A DNA stretch of 64,000 bases from the NCBI GenBank assembly GCA_013397115.1, contig VWZW01001748.1, positions 996,757 through 1,060,756 of the forward strand, in the 5' to 3' direction. The position numbers and the translations under genes were made by a program. The notes below the pieces were generated by a model. That model worked only from the letters and a program-made list of their open reading frames with translations. It was not told where the DNA came from and did not search any database. This DNA is from Edolisoma coerulescens. Its lineage: Eukaryota; Chordata; Aves; Passeriformes; Campephagidae. Each line of letters begins with the position of its first letter. Position 1 is the stretch's first letter. Below, piece after piece: positions 1 to 11,699 of the stretch.

Positions 1-1510
1 GAGTCACTACAGCTAGAAAAGGATTAACTGTTTATTCTGCTTTCCGTGCTAGTTAATTTCAATATGGTCAATCCATATGAAGAAGTGATTTGTTCATGAC
101 AAGTAGCTGCTCTATCTTTCTACAACCAACTCAGTTCCTTCACAAAATGGACTTAACTGCTAAGACTCCAGACATCATTATTCATTTGCACAAGGGATAA
201 AGATCTTTTGGGTGTTACAACTCCAGTTGTAACTAGGGGGGAAAACAGCAAGCCTTACTGCTTACCAAACACCCATTTATTCCTTTCTGCATGTTCACCT
301 TTGCAAAGTCACTCACACAGTTCAAACTGACTGGGAAGTTCTTCAACTCAAAGTCCAAAATACCTGGTTGAAGAGAAAAATTATCACTTGGCTTAGAATA
401 AGTCAATCTGCAAGAATGCAAGCCTGCTGTCTTTTTTAACTTTCTCTTTCTCAATCTCTGACAGGATGAGAGGAAAAATATGCTGACTGTGAGGAACTAA
501 AGCAAAGTTTTGTAGCATTATTCAGTTTACAGAAGACCAGTTCTGTTAACTTTAGGTCACCCCTCTAGGTCTGCTTCTTCTCATAGGCTTTTCCTGAGGG
601 AAAACACAAAGTCTTGAAGAAATTTGGTACAGCTGGTAGCTTTGTCAAGAAGAGTTCAGGCTTCAGGAAAAGCCAGCTTGTTGGCTGCCAAATCTAATTA
701 TTATTGCTTTATTGGATGTGTATATGTTTGGAACAATGAATAGACACATTTTTATTAATATGTTTAAAAAATTGAAACGACAGCTAAATCATTAAGTTAT
801 GCATTTCAACTTCAAATTTTTCTTTAGCAAGTACTCCTTCATATTAATGGCTATTATGCATTATAGTTTGAAAAAAAATTATAAATATTCTCTGTTGTTT
901 TTTTATAGCACAAATCAAAAATGCTTAACACAGACATGTAAACAGCCTGGTGGATGTTAAAGCACATCAAAACCTGCTGATTCTCCTGAACCTTACTTTG
1001 CTATAAAATAGCAGAGGGGCTTTTTCAAAAAACAAAAATATACCTCGAAAAGCCAACCAAAGATTTTTAAAAAGCTTTTGAGTATTTTGTTATAGTTTTA
1101 GAGTATATATTCTTTCTGAAAGCACTGAAAATTTCTAAATTTCCAAAACCTCTGTGTTCTTAGTATACATATGATTATAATATATTTCTTAGGTTGTTCA
1201 ACTTAAAAATAATATTCTATTATCAATTGACTCGAATCTTTCTCATTAGAATTCTAGCTTTAATTTTTGTTCCAATTTTTGAGATCACAGCAAATACTAA
1301 GTTGCCTTTTAGGCTTTAGTTTTGTTGGGGTTTTTTGTTTGTTTTCTTTGTAGTTGTTTTGAATTGTTTTTTTACACATTGACCATCCATGTGAACTTGG
1401 CCCACAAGTGAGCATTCATTACAATATCCCATTTTAAGAGTATCTTTAATTTTTTATTTGCAAGAATCTCACAGAAAGAGCAAAATCCCAAACAGAATGC
1501 GTATATCTGT

Positions 1511-1531
1511 GTGTATATATATATATATGTG
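1511..1531. repeat. TG/TA microsatellite
   Basis: A short run of GTGT followed by alternating TA is read directly from the sequence. It is a simple repeat with no other visible role. Confidence 0.85.
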
Positions 1532-3079
1532 AATTGTTCATAGAACCTTGATGAAAAGTGAGTTGAAAGCCATATGCACTTTAGCTTCATCAAACTTAAG
1601 AATTTTATGCAAACCTCATATATTTCTATGCTGCTGGATCAGCATATCTGGCTGCCACACATTCCACTTGAAATTATTCTCCACTAGGAATGTTGCAGAT
1701 TTGTGCTCTGAGACTATGCAAAGCATTTGTTTGGATGAGGTGGTGGCCCCACAGAGCACAGGGGGACTGTGGGACTGTGTTTACACTGAGGTAGAAGAGA
1801 GCTCGCAAGATTTTCCATTTGAAATATTTTGCATAGCTATAACTACGCTGGATTTAGAGTGGCAAGAAACTCCTGGATTTGGTAATGAAAATTCAAGTAT
1901 AGATTTAATCTACCAGCAGATCAAAGCTTTCAGTCCACAGAAATGATTTATATTTTGGCCATAATCATTGTCTCTTTCCAGCAGGCGGATAATACCCCCT
2001 CTCTAGAATGGAAACCCTAAGACATACCATTCTACTCCAGTGCTTTTACCCTTTCTAGTAATGGTTCAGGAACAGGCTTAAATTCATGGGTTAGACTGCT
2101 TGATGATTTCTAATGACCACTATCCGTAGCTCTTTTTTGCCATAGTAAGGATGTTTTCCACTTTGTAAAACTGTACTTTCTGCTTCGTTTCAGTAGTAGT
2201 GCAAGGCCATAGAGCAGCAAAGGATGGCTGAACTGTTTTGTTGGACCTTGGAAAACCCTAACAGCCCAGCTCAGAAAGTAAAATTCTTTAGAACTCTAAA
2301 CAGACATCTCTGTTGCACTGCCCTCTAGCCACCAGCAAAGCATAAAGATTCCCAACTATACTGAGGCATCTTTTTTTTTTCAGGGAAGAAAACCAGAAAT
2401 ACAACAAAAGAATTAGGTGAGGTAAAATTAAAGTAATTTTTATATGATAAAGCTCCTAATTTGCATAAATCAAATGAAAATAAAGATCACAATGAAGTCT
2501 TATACCACGCAATGTGAACTATCTCCTTAAAAAAGAGAAAAAAAAATTTCCTGTAGGGACAATCTGGATTGTTTTGTATTATAGCTATAACAAATGTTCA
2601 TTTAAAAAATATATCAGACTAAGACATTTATGGAAGAAAAGCAGTTATAGCCCTGGAAACCCAGGAAACTTAGTAGCTGTGGGAGAAGCTGAAACACACC
2701 TTTCTTAAATAATTTGGCATCTTCTTATTATTTCTATATATGGAGGGCCTTCATTGCTTTGGGGAAAATGCAGAAATGGAAAAAATACTTGACTAAAATT
2801 TTACAAATCCCCTTACACAGCTCTTAAGTTCTTGGGTGTCAAGAAATTAGGAGCTGAGTTAATAATACTGAAATAACACTTGATAATACTGAAAAGCTAT
2901 GATAACTCACCTCTATGCATGCACCTTAGCAGGCCTCCTAAGTTTAAAATTGCACTGTATTACTATCATGGAAGACCCCAGGAAACACATGGAGAACAAG
3001 AAGCAGCACATCTTGCGAAAGAGATAAATTATACCATAAAACATATTTGGCTTTCATAACATACACTTACATTCATGCC

Positions 3080-3107
3080 TGGGGGAGGAGGGGCGGTGGG
3101 GGGGAAG
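3080..3107 (+). other. G-rich tract with G-quadruplex potential
   Basis: The plus strand has runs of five, four and seven Gs separated by AGGA and CGGT. The run of seven can itself supply two G3 stacks, so four G-tracts with short loops are available in under 30 bases. This stands out against the surrounding AT-rich DNA. That it folds into a quadruplex is inference. Confidence 0.5.
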
Positions 3108-4250
3108 GCTAAGATACACTTCCTAACAACAGGAATACCAAACACAATCATTATATTCACCCTACACCTGTTTCCTGGCCCACAGGCTGTTTCCAAGCAA
3201 CTCACACATGCTTACCTCTCTCCCATTATTCATCCACTGCAAACTTTCCAGTGCATTAACCTGCAATCTTTCATCTCTCTGTAAAACCTGCCTCACACTC
3301 CCTGCATGCTTGCCACAATCTTGCACGCTTTCTCTCGCATACACAACATGTATGTATTTTTAGTGTCAAAAAAATCATCCTTTTAGGACTTTAGCTAGGT
3401 TGTCTAGCTCATACTTCTTTTAATTAGTTTTTCACTTGCTATATCCAAGCACACTTTCCTCCCATACAGCTACTAGTCACAAGGCTATCTTAATTATGTT
3501 AATCAGACTCTCCCAGCTAATACAATTAACTATAATTAGCTGATCCCTTTCCTCGTATCGTTTTTTCCCCCAGGGGGATTAGGAGTTATTAAACTAGGTG
3601 AGTATGCAATCCCTCTTGCATGACTATCCCCCAGAAGAGCCCCAGGGCTGAAAGGCAGGAGCTGCACTGCCCATGCTCTTGCCTGACCCAGCAGAAGACC
3701 CTTGAAGAGGCATTGACTGAAAATGTGCCTTCTGTTATAATCACTTTACATGGAGGATGGAAGTCATGGCAAGGCATTCTGCTTAATCGTTAAAATGTGT
3801 TTTAAATCTGCTGTGGATTTTCCTGGAGTACTAAGCTGGTGATTGTCATCAGCTCTGCTGCAGAGGCACACACTGCGGTTGCTGCTGCACAGTCGTTCCT
3901 TTTCTTTTTCATACTGCAGATGAAGCTCCCATTACAGGTATGCAGCTGATTGTCTACTGCCTGGCATGCAGAGTAGCTCTGTACAGTCAGAGGAGTCACA
4001 AAACTGCCGTCATTTACAGTAAATGAGATGCAAAGGAATCATGTCCCATCTGGAATTATTGTTCTGTCTCTGTTTTGCCACAAGTGACCACCACATTGCT
4101 AAAGCAATCTTCAGAGATCTCATGTGATATTTCTCTATAAGTACCATCACCACCTGTTGCACAGGCACATTTTTCACCAGCGAGAGGTTCCAAATGCTTT
4201 GTACAGGCTTATGAATCAGGAGGCATATGTAAGATCTACAAAGGATGCAA

Positions 4251-4270
4251 ATATATTTTAAAAAATATAT
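4251..4270. repeat. Short AT palindrome
   Basis: Nine-base arms, ATATATTTT and AAAATATAT, flank a two-base AA centre. The palindrome is perfect but has low complexity and may be chance. Confidence 0.6.
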
Positions 4271-7200
4271 GGAAGGGGTAATTTGGCTACTCTGGATGAC
4301 CTTAAAACACATGATCCAACAACACAATAAAGCTTTTGAAAGCCTGGTATAATGGAATAGAGAAAAGAGGTGAGCATTTCTCAAAATCATCCTTATCACT
4401 ACCAAACAGAAATACCTGCAACTTACTGACAAATACAAAAATCAGGAAAAATACTATTAAAAAAGGGAAATATAAAAGAGTAAAAAAATATATATGCCAG
4501 GAGCACTCCTCAATTAGCAGGGATAATGTAAATGATAGAATAACCTATTCAAGCCTAACTTCCTCAGGCTGTTACTGATACCATTCCTCACATCCTGCCT
4601 TTTTTAGACCCAGTGCAAGTGCTTTTAGGCTCAGTGCACATACCAATGATCACAGTAGGCTCAGTGACACAGTGCAAGATTTGAAAGTGTATATTTGCTT
4701 ACATCATCCTGAGTCATATTCTTCACATACTTTATAATTCCAATAATTTTTACCATTGTGACTGTAAGTTCAGGCTGCTGAGAGTGAAATTGTAAATGGC
4801 CATGCTACAGGGACAGAAAGCCTACTCATATTTCTCAGCCTCAGGGAGGAATTTCAAATTGAAATTACAAACTTATTTGACTACCCACTGCCATCATTCA
4901 TTTGTGTACTTAATGACAGTAAAGCCATGCCTGTGACCTCTGTGAATGTGACAGTTACAGGTTCAGAGTCTACATGTTCCAAGGCACATGTGTTGCAAAT
5001 TTAAATGTTTTTTTTTCATGGACGGCTTTACAGTATTGCAGGGGGAGGATTGAAGGAAAGTGTGTCAAATGAGATGGCAGAAAGGAGCAGAAAAGATCAG
5101 CAGATCTTGCAGTGGTAGGGGTGAGTTAAGCACAGCTATACCTTGAGATTTTCTAGAGATTAATAAAGAGCCTAGAATATTTGCTGAATATATGTCTCTC
5201 TGCATATTTTTCTGTGTTGTGCTCAAGATCTTGTTTCTTGGCAAAGCACAAAGAAAATTTATATATAAAGCAAATAATTTATTGTTGATAAAACTGATAC
5301 TTTAACAATCTAATCCAAGAATCATTAATAGTCCAGACATATTTATTATGTTAAAAGAAAGAACCTTCGATACAGGAAAGTCTCAATAGTATGGTTAAAA
5401 TTATTATACACACTTAGTTTCTATCCCTTTCTCAGTGTAATGCTGACCCTTCCCCCAGTCCTCTGGGCCCTGATGTTGGTGGTTTCATGCTTGTGGTCGT
5501 GGCAGGGCATTACGGGGAGTTTTTGGCACCTGGAGTCCTTTGCTAGTACAAATTTGATGATCATCATGACAGTTTCTTCATCCTCTCATTAGAGATCCAT
5601 GTGTGGTCATATTTCTGTTTTTGCTAACATGCTTTCACATCTTCCTCTTTCTTATCTGCCTCTGTACCCTATTCTATTCAGTTTCATTATATGGTACATT
5701 TTACATATGAATTTAAAGATGTTCACTGTTGCTTTTATAGTATGTGTATAGATGTGTGTAAGCTTTTATGTTTATATCTCTCTCTCCCTGCACTCAGATG
5801 TGGAAATTAACGCTGTTTTCTACATTGCATTTTTGCAGACTTGTAAGTGAATGCTTTTGGAAGATTGAGACACAACATTTTACATTCACACTTTTTTACA
5901 TGGTTTCTGTGTGGCAAGCATATCCCAGAAGATAGCTCCTTCCACTTTTCTCTAGGAATTTACCCCGTGTTGCAAATTCTTCTCAGGTAAGTTATAACTG
6001 CTGGGGTTTCATTAGATATTGGTTGAATTGTCGCAAGCAGATCTAGTGGAATCCAAATTAGCATTAATGGATTTTAGCTCATCACATACACAATTCTGAA
6101 TTAGGCTAAAAGTATTTTTATCTAATATGTAGAATTAATTTATCCTGAAGAGCAGATTACATTAATTTTAATTTACTGGGGAAACATACATACACAGATG
6201 AACTTCAGAAATAAATCTTTATTTCTATAATTCACATCTTACTTGTTTAATATCTGTGTGAGAAATGAATCTACTGTAAGGGATGGTGTAGTTTCAATAC
6301 AACTGACTGTTTCCATTCACTGCCAAAAACACTGGGACAAAATGAAAACAGAATTTCGCATTAAAGCACAGCCTTGTTATAGAGCAGGGTATGCTGGAAG
6401 CATCAAAGCCTTTGAGTGTCACCATGATTAGTGATAAAGAGTAGAACAGTAACAAGCTGTGTCATAAATGGGACACCTGTGAGATGGTGGAAGTTACTTA
6501 GAGATTAAGAGCACAGCAGACATAGCAGGAACAAAGAAATAGTACTGTGGAAGAAAAGTGGAAACAGTTTAATTTAAAGAAGTAAATCTGGAAGCAGGGG
6601 GAGTCAATACCTAACAGAACTCTAAGAGGAGCCTGGGAGAAATTACAATAGATGTGTCAGAACAGAAGGAGCATTTGGAGGAGGCACCTCCCCTCTAATA
6701 CAAGGTTACAGACATATATCTTTTACCTTTCCATTTGTCCCCTATAAGGAAATAACTTTGCTCTCAGGTTTGTTTGCAGTGATATGAACACTCCTAAGCC
6801 TAATTGCAGATGAAAAGGAGCCAGTTTAGCAAAGAGTACTCATTAAAATGTCTAAAGCTAATCTGTCTTCTTTGAACTGAAGTACATTATAAAACTATAT
6901 TCATATGAATATATTCTATATTCATTTATAGAAGTAGTGGAGGCAGCTGATTGAAGGAGGCAATGGCAACCAGCAACAGGCTGAGGAGCTGCCAGAAGCC
7001 TCATAGCCATCATCAGGAGAGAATGCATTTGTCTGTTACAGTCGTGCAGGAAGTTGCCCTGGTACCCAGGGTAGAACAGACTTCTAGAGTGCAGTGTGTC
7101 CTCCTGGTAGCTAACTGAATATCCACCCCTGGACAACAAGAACTGTAAAAAAATCAATGTTGAATAAAAGTAAGTGATAGAAAGCAAGAAGAGACAAATA

Positions 7201-7651
7201 AAAAAAGAAACCCACCCAGCCAATAAAAGCCCAAACTGAAATAAAACAGCAGAAAGATACAAAGTGTTTTGGGAGGAAGGGGTTAAAACGGAAGGATTTG
7301 GTGAGGAGGATGATAGGTTTGGTCAAGTGACCTTGCAGCTGGGAATTTCAAGGCTTGGAGAATAACAGTGTGGGAAACCATCTATTTTGCCTGCTGCTGT
7401 TTAGCCTGTGTCTGTTTTGAGTAGAATTTCAGTGTAGAGATAACAGAGGTGTTTACAGAGACTTGGAGGCCCTCCCCAAGATGTGCTTGAGCTTCCTGTC
7501 TTGGGAGAGAGATCAAAACAGAGATCATAAAAGCAGAGAGGAAAATCACAACCATGGGAAAGATTGCACATGTGCCAGGCCTATTTGATATGTGAGGCTG
7601 GGAATGGCCTGGGCACTTTTTGCCCCTTGCTACGGCGGAATAAAATTAGCA

Positions 7652-7665
7652 GTGTGTGTGTGTGT
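7652..7665. repeat. (GT)n microsatellite
   Basis: Seven GT dinucleotides are read directly, within unique-looking noncoding DNA. Confidence 0.8.
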
Positions 7666-8158
7666 CTCTGTTTTACCCAGCACGGTGATGGGATAAATCT
7701 ACTCCTTACACTTCAGCTGTGAATTTTGGCCATCTTCAGTACCTGCTGATACTCAGTTCACACTGTGTATCAGCAATTCTGCTCTGTACAGAAATCAGGC
7801 CACTAGCAGGAGGTTTGGAAAATCCTGCTCTGTACCTTAGGTATGTACATAACTTTACTAGTGGAAATGGAATGTTTTATTACCAATGAAAATAAGGATG
7901 GCTGCAATGGATTGTAATGTGGATTTCCCATCCAATAGAAAATTTTAAGCATAGGCTGCAGCTTTTCCATCAATACAGGTGTTTGCAGGACTCCACCTCT
8001 TTTCTCAATTTTATTTGAAACTGGAGAGCAAAGAACACATCTTTGTAATTCTCTGTAAAGGCTTGCATTCACTGGAAAAATTAGGCTATGGCAGTGGCAT
8101 GAATATTTATGGTATTGAGCATGAGTATAGCAAATAAATATGTGTTTATAGTTACAGG

Positions 8159-8187
8159 TATAGATATATGTATATGTACATATATGA
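8159..8187. repeat. Imperfect TA-rich simple repeat
   Basis: Interrupted TATA/TATG/TACA units form a low-complexity stretch of about 30 bases. Confidence 0.6.
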
Positions 8188-10704
8188 ATATCTGAAAATA
8201 ATCATATATAAATGCATTTTTATTAATCATTCTTACTCTTTCCCTCTTCTTTGGGTTCTAGAGACATGTCTTTCTGTTTAGCTTGCTTTTTGCTATGTAG
8301 CTTGTAAATAGAATTTGTAAGAATCTATTACTTGTAACATTTTTAAGGCAGATGTGAGTATCAGTTGTATCTAATACTAGAGTATTACAACTAATATGGA
8401 TGTTTTATTCTCCTGTATTTTTTTTCTTGATGACTGAGTTATAATAATTTTACTTCAATATATTAAACCAGTTTTGTATTTCCCTTCAGCTTAAAAAAAT
8501 CAGTGTGGTGATCTCAACTTGTATAAGTAGATTTTTTTTTTACCTTCTGATAATCTAAGAAATTCTCTTCTCCTACTCATTATTAGGGCAGAGGGCAAGA
8601 CTCTGTATTTTGAAATGGCTTCCAGGTGGAAGCATTTGCAGCAGGAGATAGGGAAAGAAATAGGAACTTTGGGACAATTTACCGCTTAAAATTATCTCTC
8701 CATTCACAGGAGACAGTGACAGTGTCTCTCATTCTCCAGGACACAGTTCATGCTTTTTTGAGTTGTGTCTCTAGTTTTGGTTTGAGCAGGGAATGATTTT
8801 AACTGGATTCATTTTTATTTGCATTACGTAGCTACATTCTGGTTTATCCTAACCACTAATAATGATATCCCTTCTATTTTATTGTGGCAGCTGACTACAG
8901 GCAAACAAATTAATTGAGCATGAATATATTACATATAGTCATTACTTTAATACATACTTCCATAATTAATAATGATAATTACAAACAGTAATTAAAAATC
9001 CTAAATAATGTATGGCAACTTCTTTACCGTTTGAACTCATAATGCAGCGTTTCTTCATCATTTCTGTTTCTAAATTAATCATCAAGCTGAACCTTTAGCA
9101 TGCAGTTTGCTGAATAATAGGTTTTGAACATGCTCAGCTCTCTCTTTTCTCTTTCCCATCCATACACATGGAGAAGGATCTCATCAAAGAAACATAAGAA
9201 GACCATGTGAAAAAAACTTGCACATTGTTAAATTTACTAGAAGACACAAAGTTACTTCATGGTGAAATGCAAGCCTTGCTATCATTTTAAATAGAAGTGC
9301 CTGGGTGCTGCCACCTAATAACTCCCTGTTTTGTCTAATTTGGGGATTTTGGTTTCAAGTGTCAGAAATTTGATATTATTACTAAAAGTCATTAAAAAAA
9401 TAAAAAGGTGGTAATGGTCTTGACAGCAGAGACAGGTAGTATATTCTCTTATTACTTACAGTGGTCTGGAATACTGATGCAGCAAATGTGTTCTGGAAAT
9501 TAGATATAGGACTGTATTTAAGGTTAATTGAAGAATCATATACTGTTAATCCTTTCATTATTTTTTTGATGAAGAAACATAGCAATGCAGGTTAATTTGC
9601 AGAAGTAAGGTTACTTGCAGATTAGAGCTGACTGGAGAAGAGTTTATAAGCATCAATATATTTAACTAAATTCCATGTATAAGTGAACTTCTCTACTTAC
9701 ATATTTGTGTGTTTGGGTTATTGATCCAGTAAAATATTACTTGAAAAGCAAAAATGCTCTGGCACTGGTTATCTGAATTATTTTCATATATGTTTATTTG
9801 AACAGAATCAAACCAGGTCTCAGAATCTACATAGAACACGTGTCCAAATGACCTGAACCAGGCTCTTTAGCTCACAGTGCTAGAGAGTGGAGGAAGAATT
9901 TATGCGTAAAAACAACACAAGTAGCTTTGTCCCTGGCAGTGGGGCAGGTTTCAGTAATCAAAACAAATATTTTTTTTTTGCTGTACGGTTGAAGTTTCAG
10001 GTGAGTCAGCAGCCAATGCACTAATTAGAACTCACCACCAAGGGAATGCAGAGGTCATGGCTGGAGCACAATCAGTCCTCAGTCCTCACTCTTATCTCCA
10101 TTATCAGCCTCTCCTATACAGGTATATGTGTCCTTTGCATTTCTGCTTAAAAAAAATTTGGTTATACCCTGCAGAAACCAAAAAAGGCTCCAGTGAGCTG
10201 TGCTGGGAGAACAGCTGAAGGAGATTGCACCAGAATGACTTATCAGAAGTGTCTGAAATTCACACCTTCGAAATAAATATTTGCAAATACTTAAAATATT
10301 AAAGTAGCAACACTTACTCTGAAAATTTACATTAAAGAGAATGTCCTATTTTCAGGCAAATCCACTGATAAATATCAGAATCTGTATATGGCAAAATTTT
10401 CCTTGATCTTGGGTATGTAAAAAACTCCTCAAAATAATGAATATCTGACTTGTCTCTGTTCTGCTACTTGATTTGCTAATATGAAAACATACTACATATT
10501 CAATCTTATGTTTACTGTTTCTGCAGTTACAGAAGAGATACTGTATCAATTAATTCCATAGAATTTCCTAAAATTTAGGATTTGAAGTCTCAGACTTTTC
10601 AGACAAGTTCGATCCTAAATGCAGCTGGACAATTACAAGCTACTGCCCTGGGCTGCTCTGCATGGGAAGGGGACCCATGAGCAGAAGATGATAACATCCC
10701 AGGC

Positions 10705-10967
10705 TGTAGGAGAACAAGAATGGGCTGTAGGCAGTCTTGACCTTGATGAGTTACAGCTGTTCTGAACGAGGTGTTTCTACTAAAGACCAGAGACTGGCTG
10801 CCCCTCGGGGGGGGGGGGGGGTAGCTCATAAGAGATAAGAGAGGACTACAGAGGACTATGAAGAAAGGACTATTGAGACAGCAAGCAAGCAAGCCTGAAA
10901 CAGCTTTAAGTGATAGCAGCCTCTGCTGTCGTTCTGGGAAAAGAGTCAAGTTTTTTGTTATTTAGCA
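10705..10967 (+). mobile_element. 5' LTR of the compact retroviral element
   Basis: It starts TGTAGGAGAACAAG and ends TTTAGCA, about 263 bases long. Its first 63 bases are identical to the 3' LTR, after which the two diverge by substitutions and small indels. It carries a run of 15 Gs where the 3' LTR has a mixed purine sequence, and a shorter GCAA microsatellite (10881-10894) than the 3' copy. The size is near that of known short avian retrovirus LTRs. The CA end was chosen because it lies just before the primer-binding site and lines up with the end of the 3' LTR. Confidence 0.8.
10807..10821 (+). repeat. Homopolymer run of 15 Gs inside the 5' LTR
   Basis: Fifteen consecutive Gs occur here but not at the matching place in the 3' LTR. 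The run may be a real expansion or an assembly or sequencing length error. Confidence 0.85.
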
Positions 10968-10972
10968 ATAAA

Positions 10973-10990
10973 TGGTGACCCCCACGTGAT
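10973..10990 (+). promoter_or_regulatory. Retroviral primer-binding site, tRNA-Trp type (copy 1)
   Basis: TGGTGACCCCCACGTGAT differs from the canonical tRNA-Trp primer site by one base (C for G at position 11). It lies five bases after the CA end of the 5' LTR. In alpharetroviruses this site anneals tRNA-Trp to prime minus-strand DNA synthesis. Confidence 0.9.
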
Positions 10991-11167
10991 AAGCGTCCTG
11001 ATGTGATAAACGTTGTGATATTGAAGCAAACCCAACCCTTTAGAAGTAAGTTCTGTAGAGTGAAAAGGCAAGAGGCCCCGGTCAGAGCCTGCCATGGGGG
11101 GAGTCAGGGGGTGGCTCCATTGGAGGTCAGAAGCAGAAGAAAGCTCCTGGGAAAATTTAGCAATAAA

Positions 11168-11185
11168 TGGTGACCCCCACGTGAT
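11168..11185 (+). promoter_or_regulatory. Second, duplicated tRNA-Trp primer-binding site
   Basis: The same 18 bases recur exactly 195 bp after the first site, as part of the leader duplication. Only the last seven bases of the LTR precede it, so it is not next to a complete LTR. Confidence 0.9.
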
Positions 11186-11437
11186 AAGCGTCCTGATGTG
11201 ATAAACGTTGTGATATTGAAGCAAACCCAACCCTTTAGAAGTAAGTTCTGTAGAGTGAAAAGGCAAGAGGCCCCGGTCAGAGCCTGCCATGGGGGGAGTC
11301 AGGGGGCGGCTCCATTGGAGGTCAGAAGCAGAAGAAAGCTCCTGGGAAAAGAGCTCCAGAAAACGCATGCTGCAGTGAGTACACCCAAAGAGGTGAGCGA
11401 CCAGAGACTGGAAGATGAGAAAGAGACTGTCTAAAGT

Positions 11438-11699
11438 AAAAAGGGGGAATTGTAAGAGAACACTGCGTAAAACATTGTGTAAAAAAGATTTTGATGATAT
11501 TTTGATGATATTTTGATGATATATGCTATATAGATTTAAGATTTTAGTATATGTTGTATAGATCTAATGGAAAAAGGAGGAATTTGTAGGAGAACATTGT
11601 GTGAAAAGATTTTGATGATATATGCTGTATAGATTTAAGATTCTAGTGCTGTATAGATTTAAAATTTTGTTGTATAGCTCTAAAGTAAAAAGGAGGAAA
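11438..11699 (+). repeat. Two degenerate tandem units of polypurine tract plus U3-start sequence
   Basis: A purine tract followed by TGTA[A/G]GAGAACA occurs three times, with TG at 11451, 11585 and 11700; only the last begins the full LTR. The two upstream units (about 134 and 115 bases) share GATTTTGATGATATATGCT, TATAGATTTAAGATT and a closing purine tract. The first unit also has three copies of a TTTTGATGATA motif in a row. This looks like local expansion at the polypurine tract/U3 boundary. Confidence 0.85.
11687..11699 (+). promoter_or_regulatory. Polypurine tract before the 3' LTR
   Basis: AAAAAGGAGGAAA directly abuts the TG of the 3' LTR. This is where the plus-strand primer of retroviral reverse transcription is expected. 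Confidence 0.85.

Larger units (their letters stand above)
1..10704. other. AT-rich noncoding DNA, no gene recognised
   Basis: No exon, RNA gene or well-preserved transposon is recognisable here. Open frames on both strands are short and resemble no known protein. The longest, about 142 codons on the minus strand near 4010-4438, has no domain signature and fits chance in AT-rich DNA. The stretch holds a TA microsatellite, a G-rich tract near 3080, a short palindrome near 4251, a TG run near 7652 and an AT-rich repeat near 8159. The sequence just before the retroviral element (about 10600-10704) is somewhat richer in GC but was not assigned to a family. Confidence 0.7.
10961..11350 (+). repeat. 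195-bp tandem duplication of the retroviral leader including the primer-binding site
   Basis: Unit 1 is 10961-11155 and unit 2 is 11156-11350. Reading them side by side shows one difference in 195 bases (T versus C in the GGGGG[T/C]GGCTCC stretch). Each unit starts with the last seven bases of the LTR (TTTAGCA), then a short spacer, the primer-binding site, a GTAAGT splice-donor-like site, an ATG-containing G-rich stretch and the end GGGAAAA. The first unit follows the LTR directly, and the second continues into unduplicated leader (GAGCTCCAG). Confidence 0.95.

Noticed and set aside
4010..4438. Longest open frame, 142 codons, minus strand
   Set aside because: No domain, odd composition and no splice or promoter context. 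Its length fits chance.
5440..5600. GC-richer stretch as a CR1 or LTR fragment
   Set aside because: No stretch matched a remembered consensus well enough.
6858..7326. Overlapping hydrophobic frames on the minus strand that look like membrane segments
   Set aside because: The hydrophobicity comes from reading A-rich plus-strand DNA as TTT/CTT codons in two frames at once.
11092..11110. ATG followed by a G-run in the retroviral leader as a possible gag start
   Set aside because: The frame closes quickly and has no gag-like sequence.
10973..11185. Two complete LTR ends, suggesting two nested insertions
   Set aside because: Only seven LTR bases precede the second primer site. A tandem duplication explains it with fewer steps.
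10958..11434. Frames of 136 and 78 codons over the retroviral leader, one with an internal protein repeat
   Set aside because: They simply read through the duplicated leader. The repeat is at DNA level, and neither resembles Gag or another retroviral protein.
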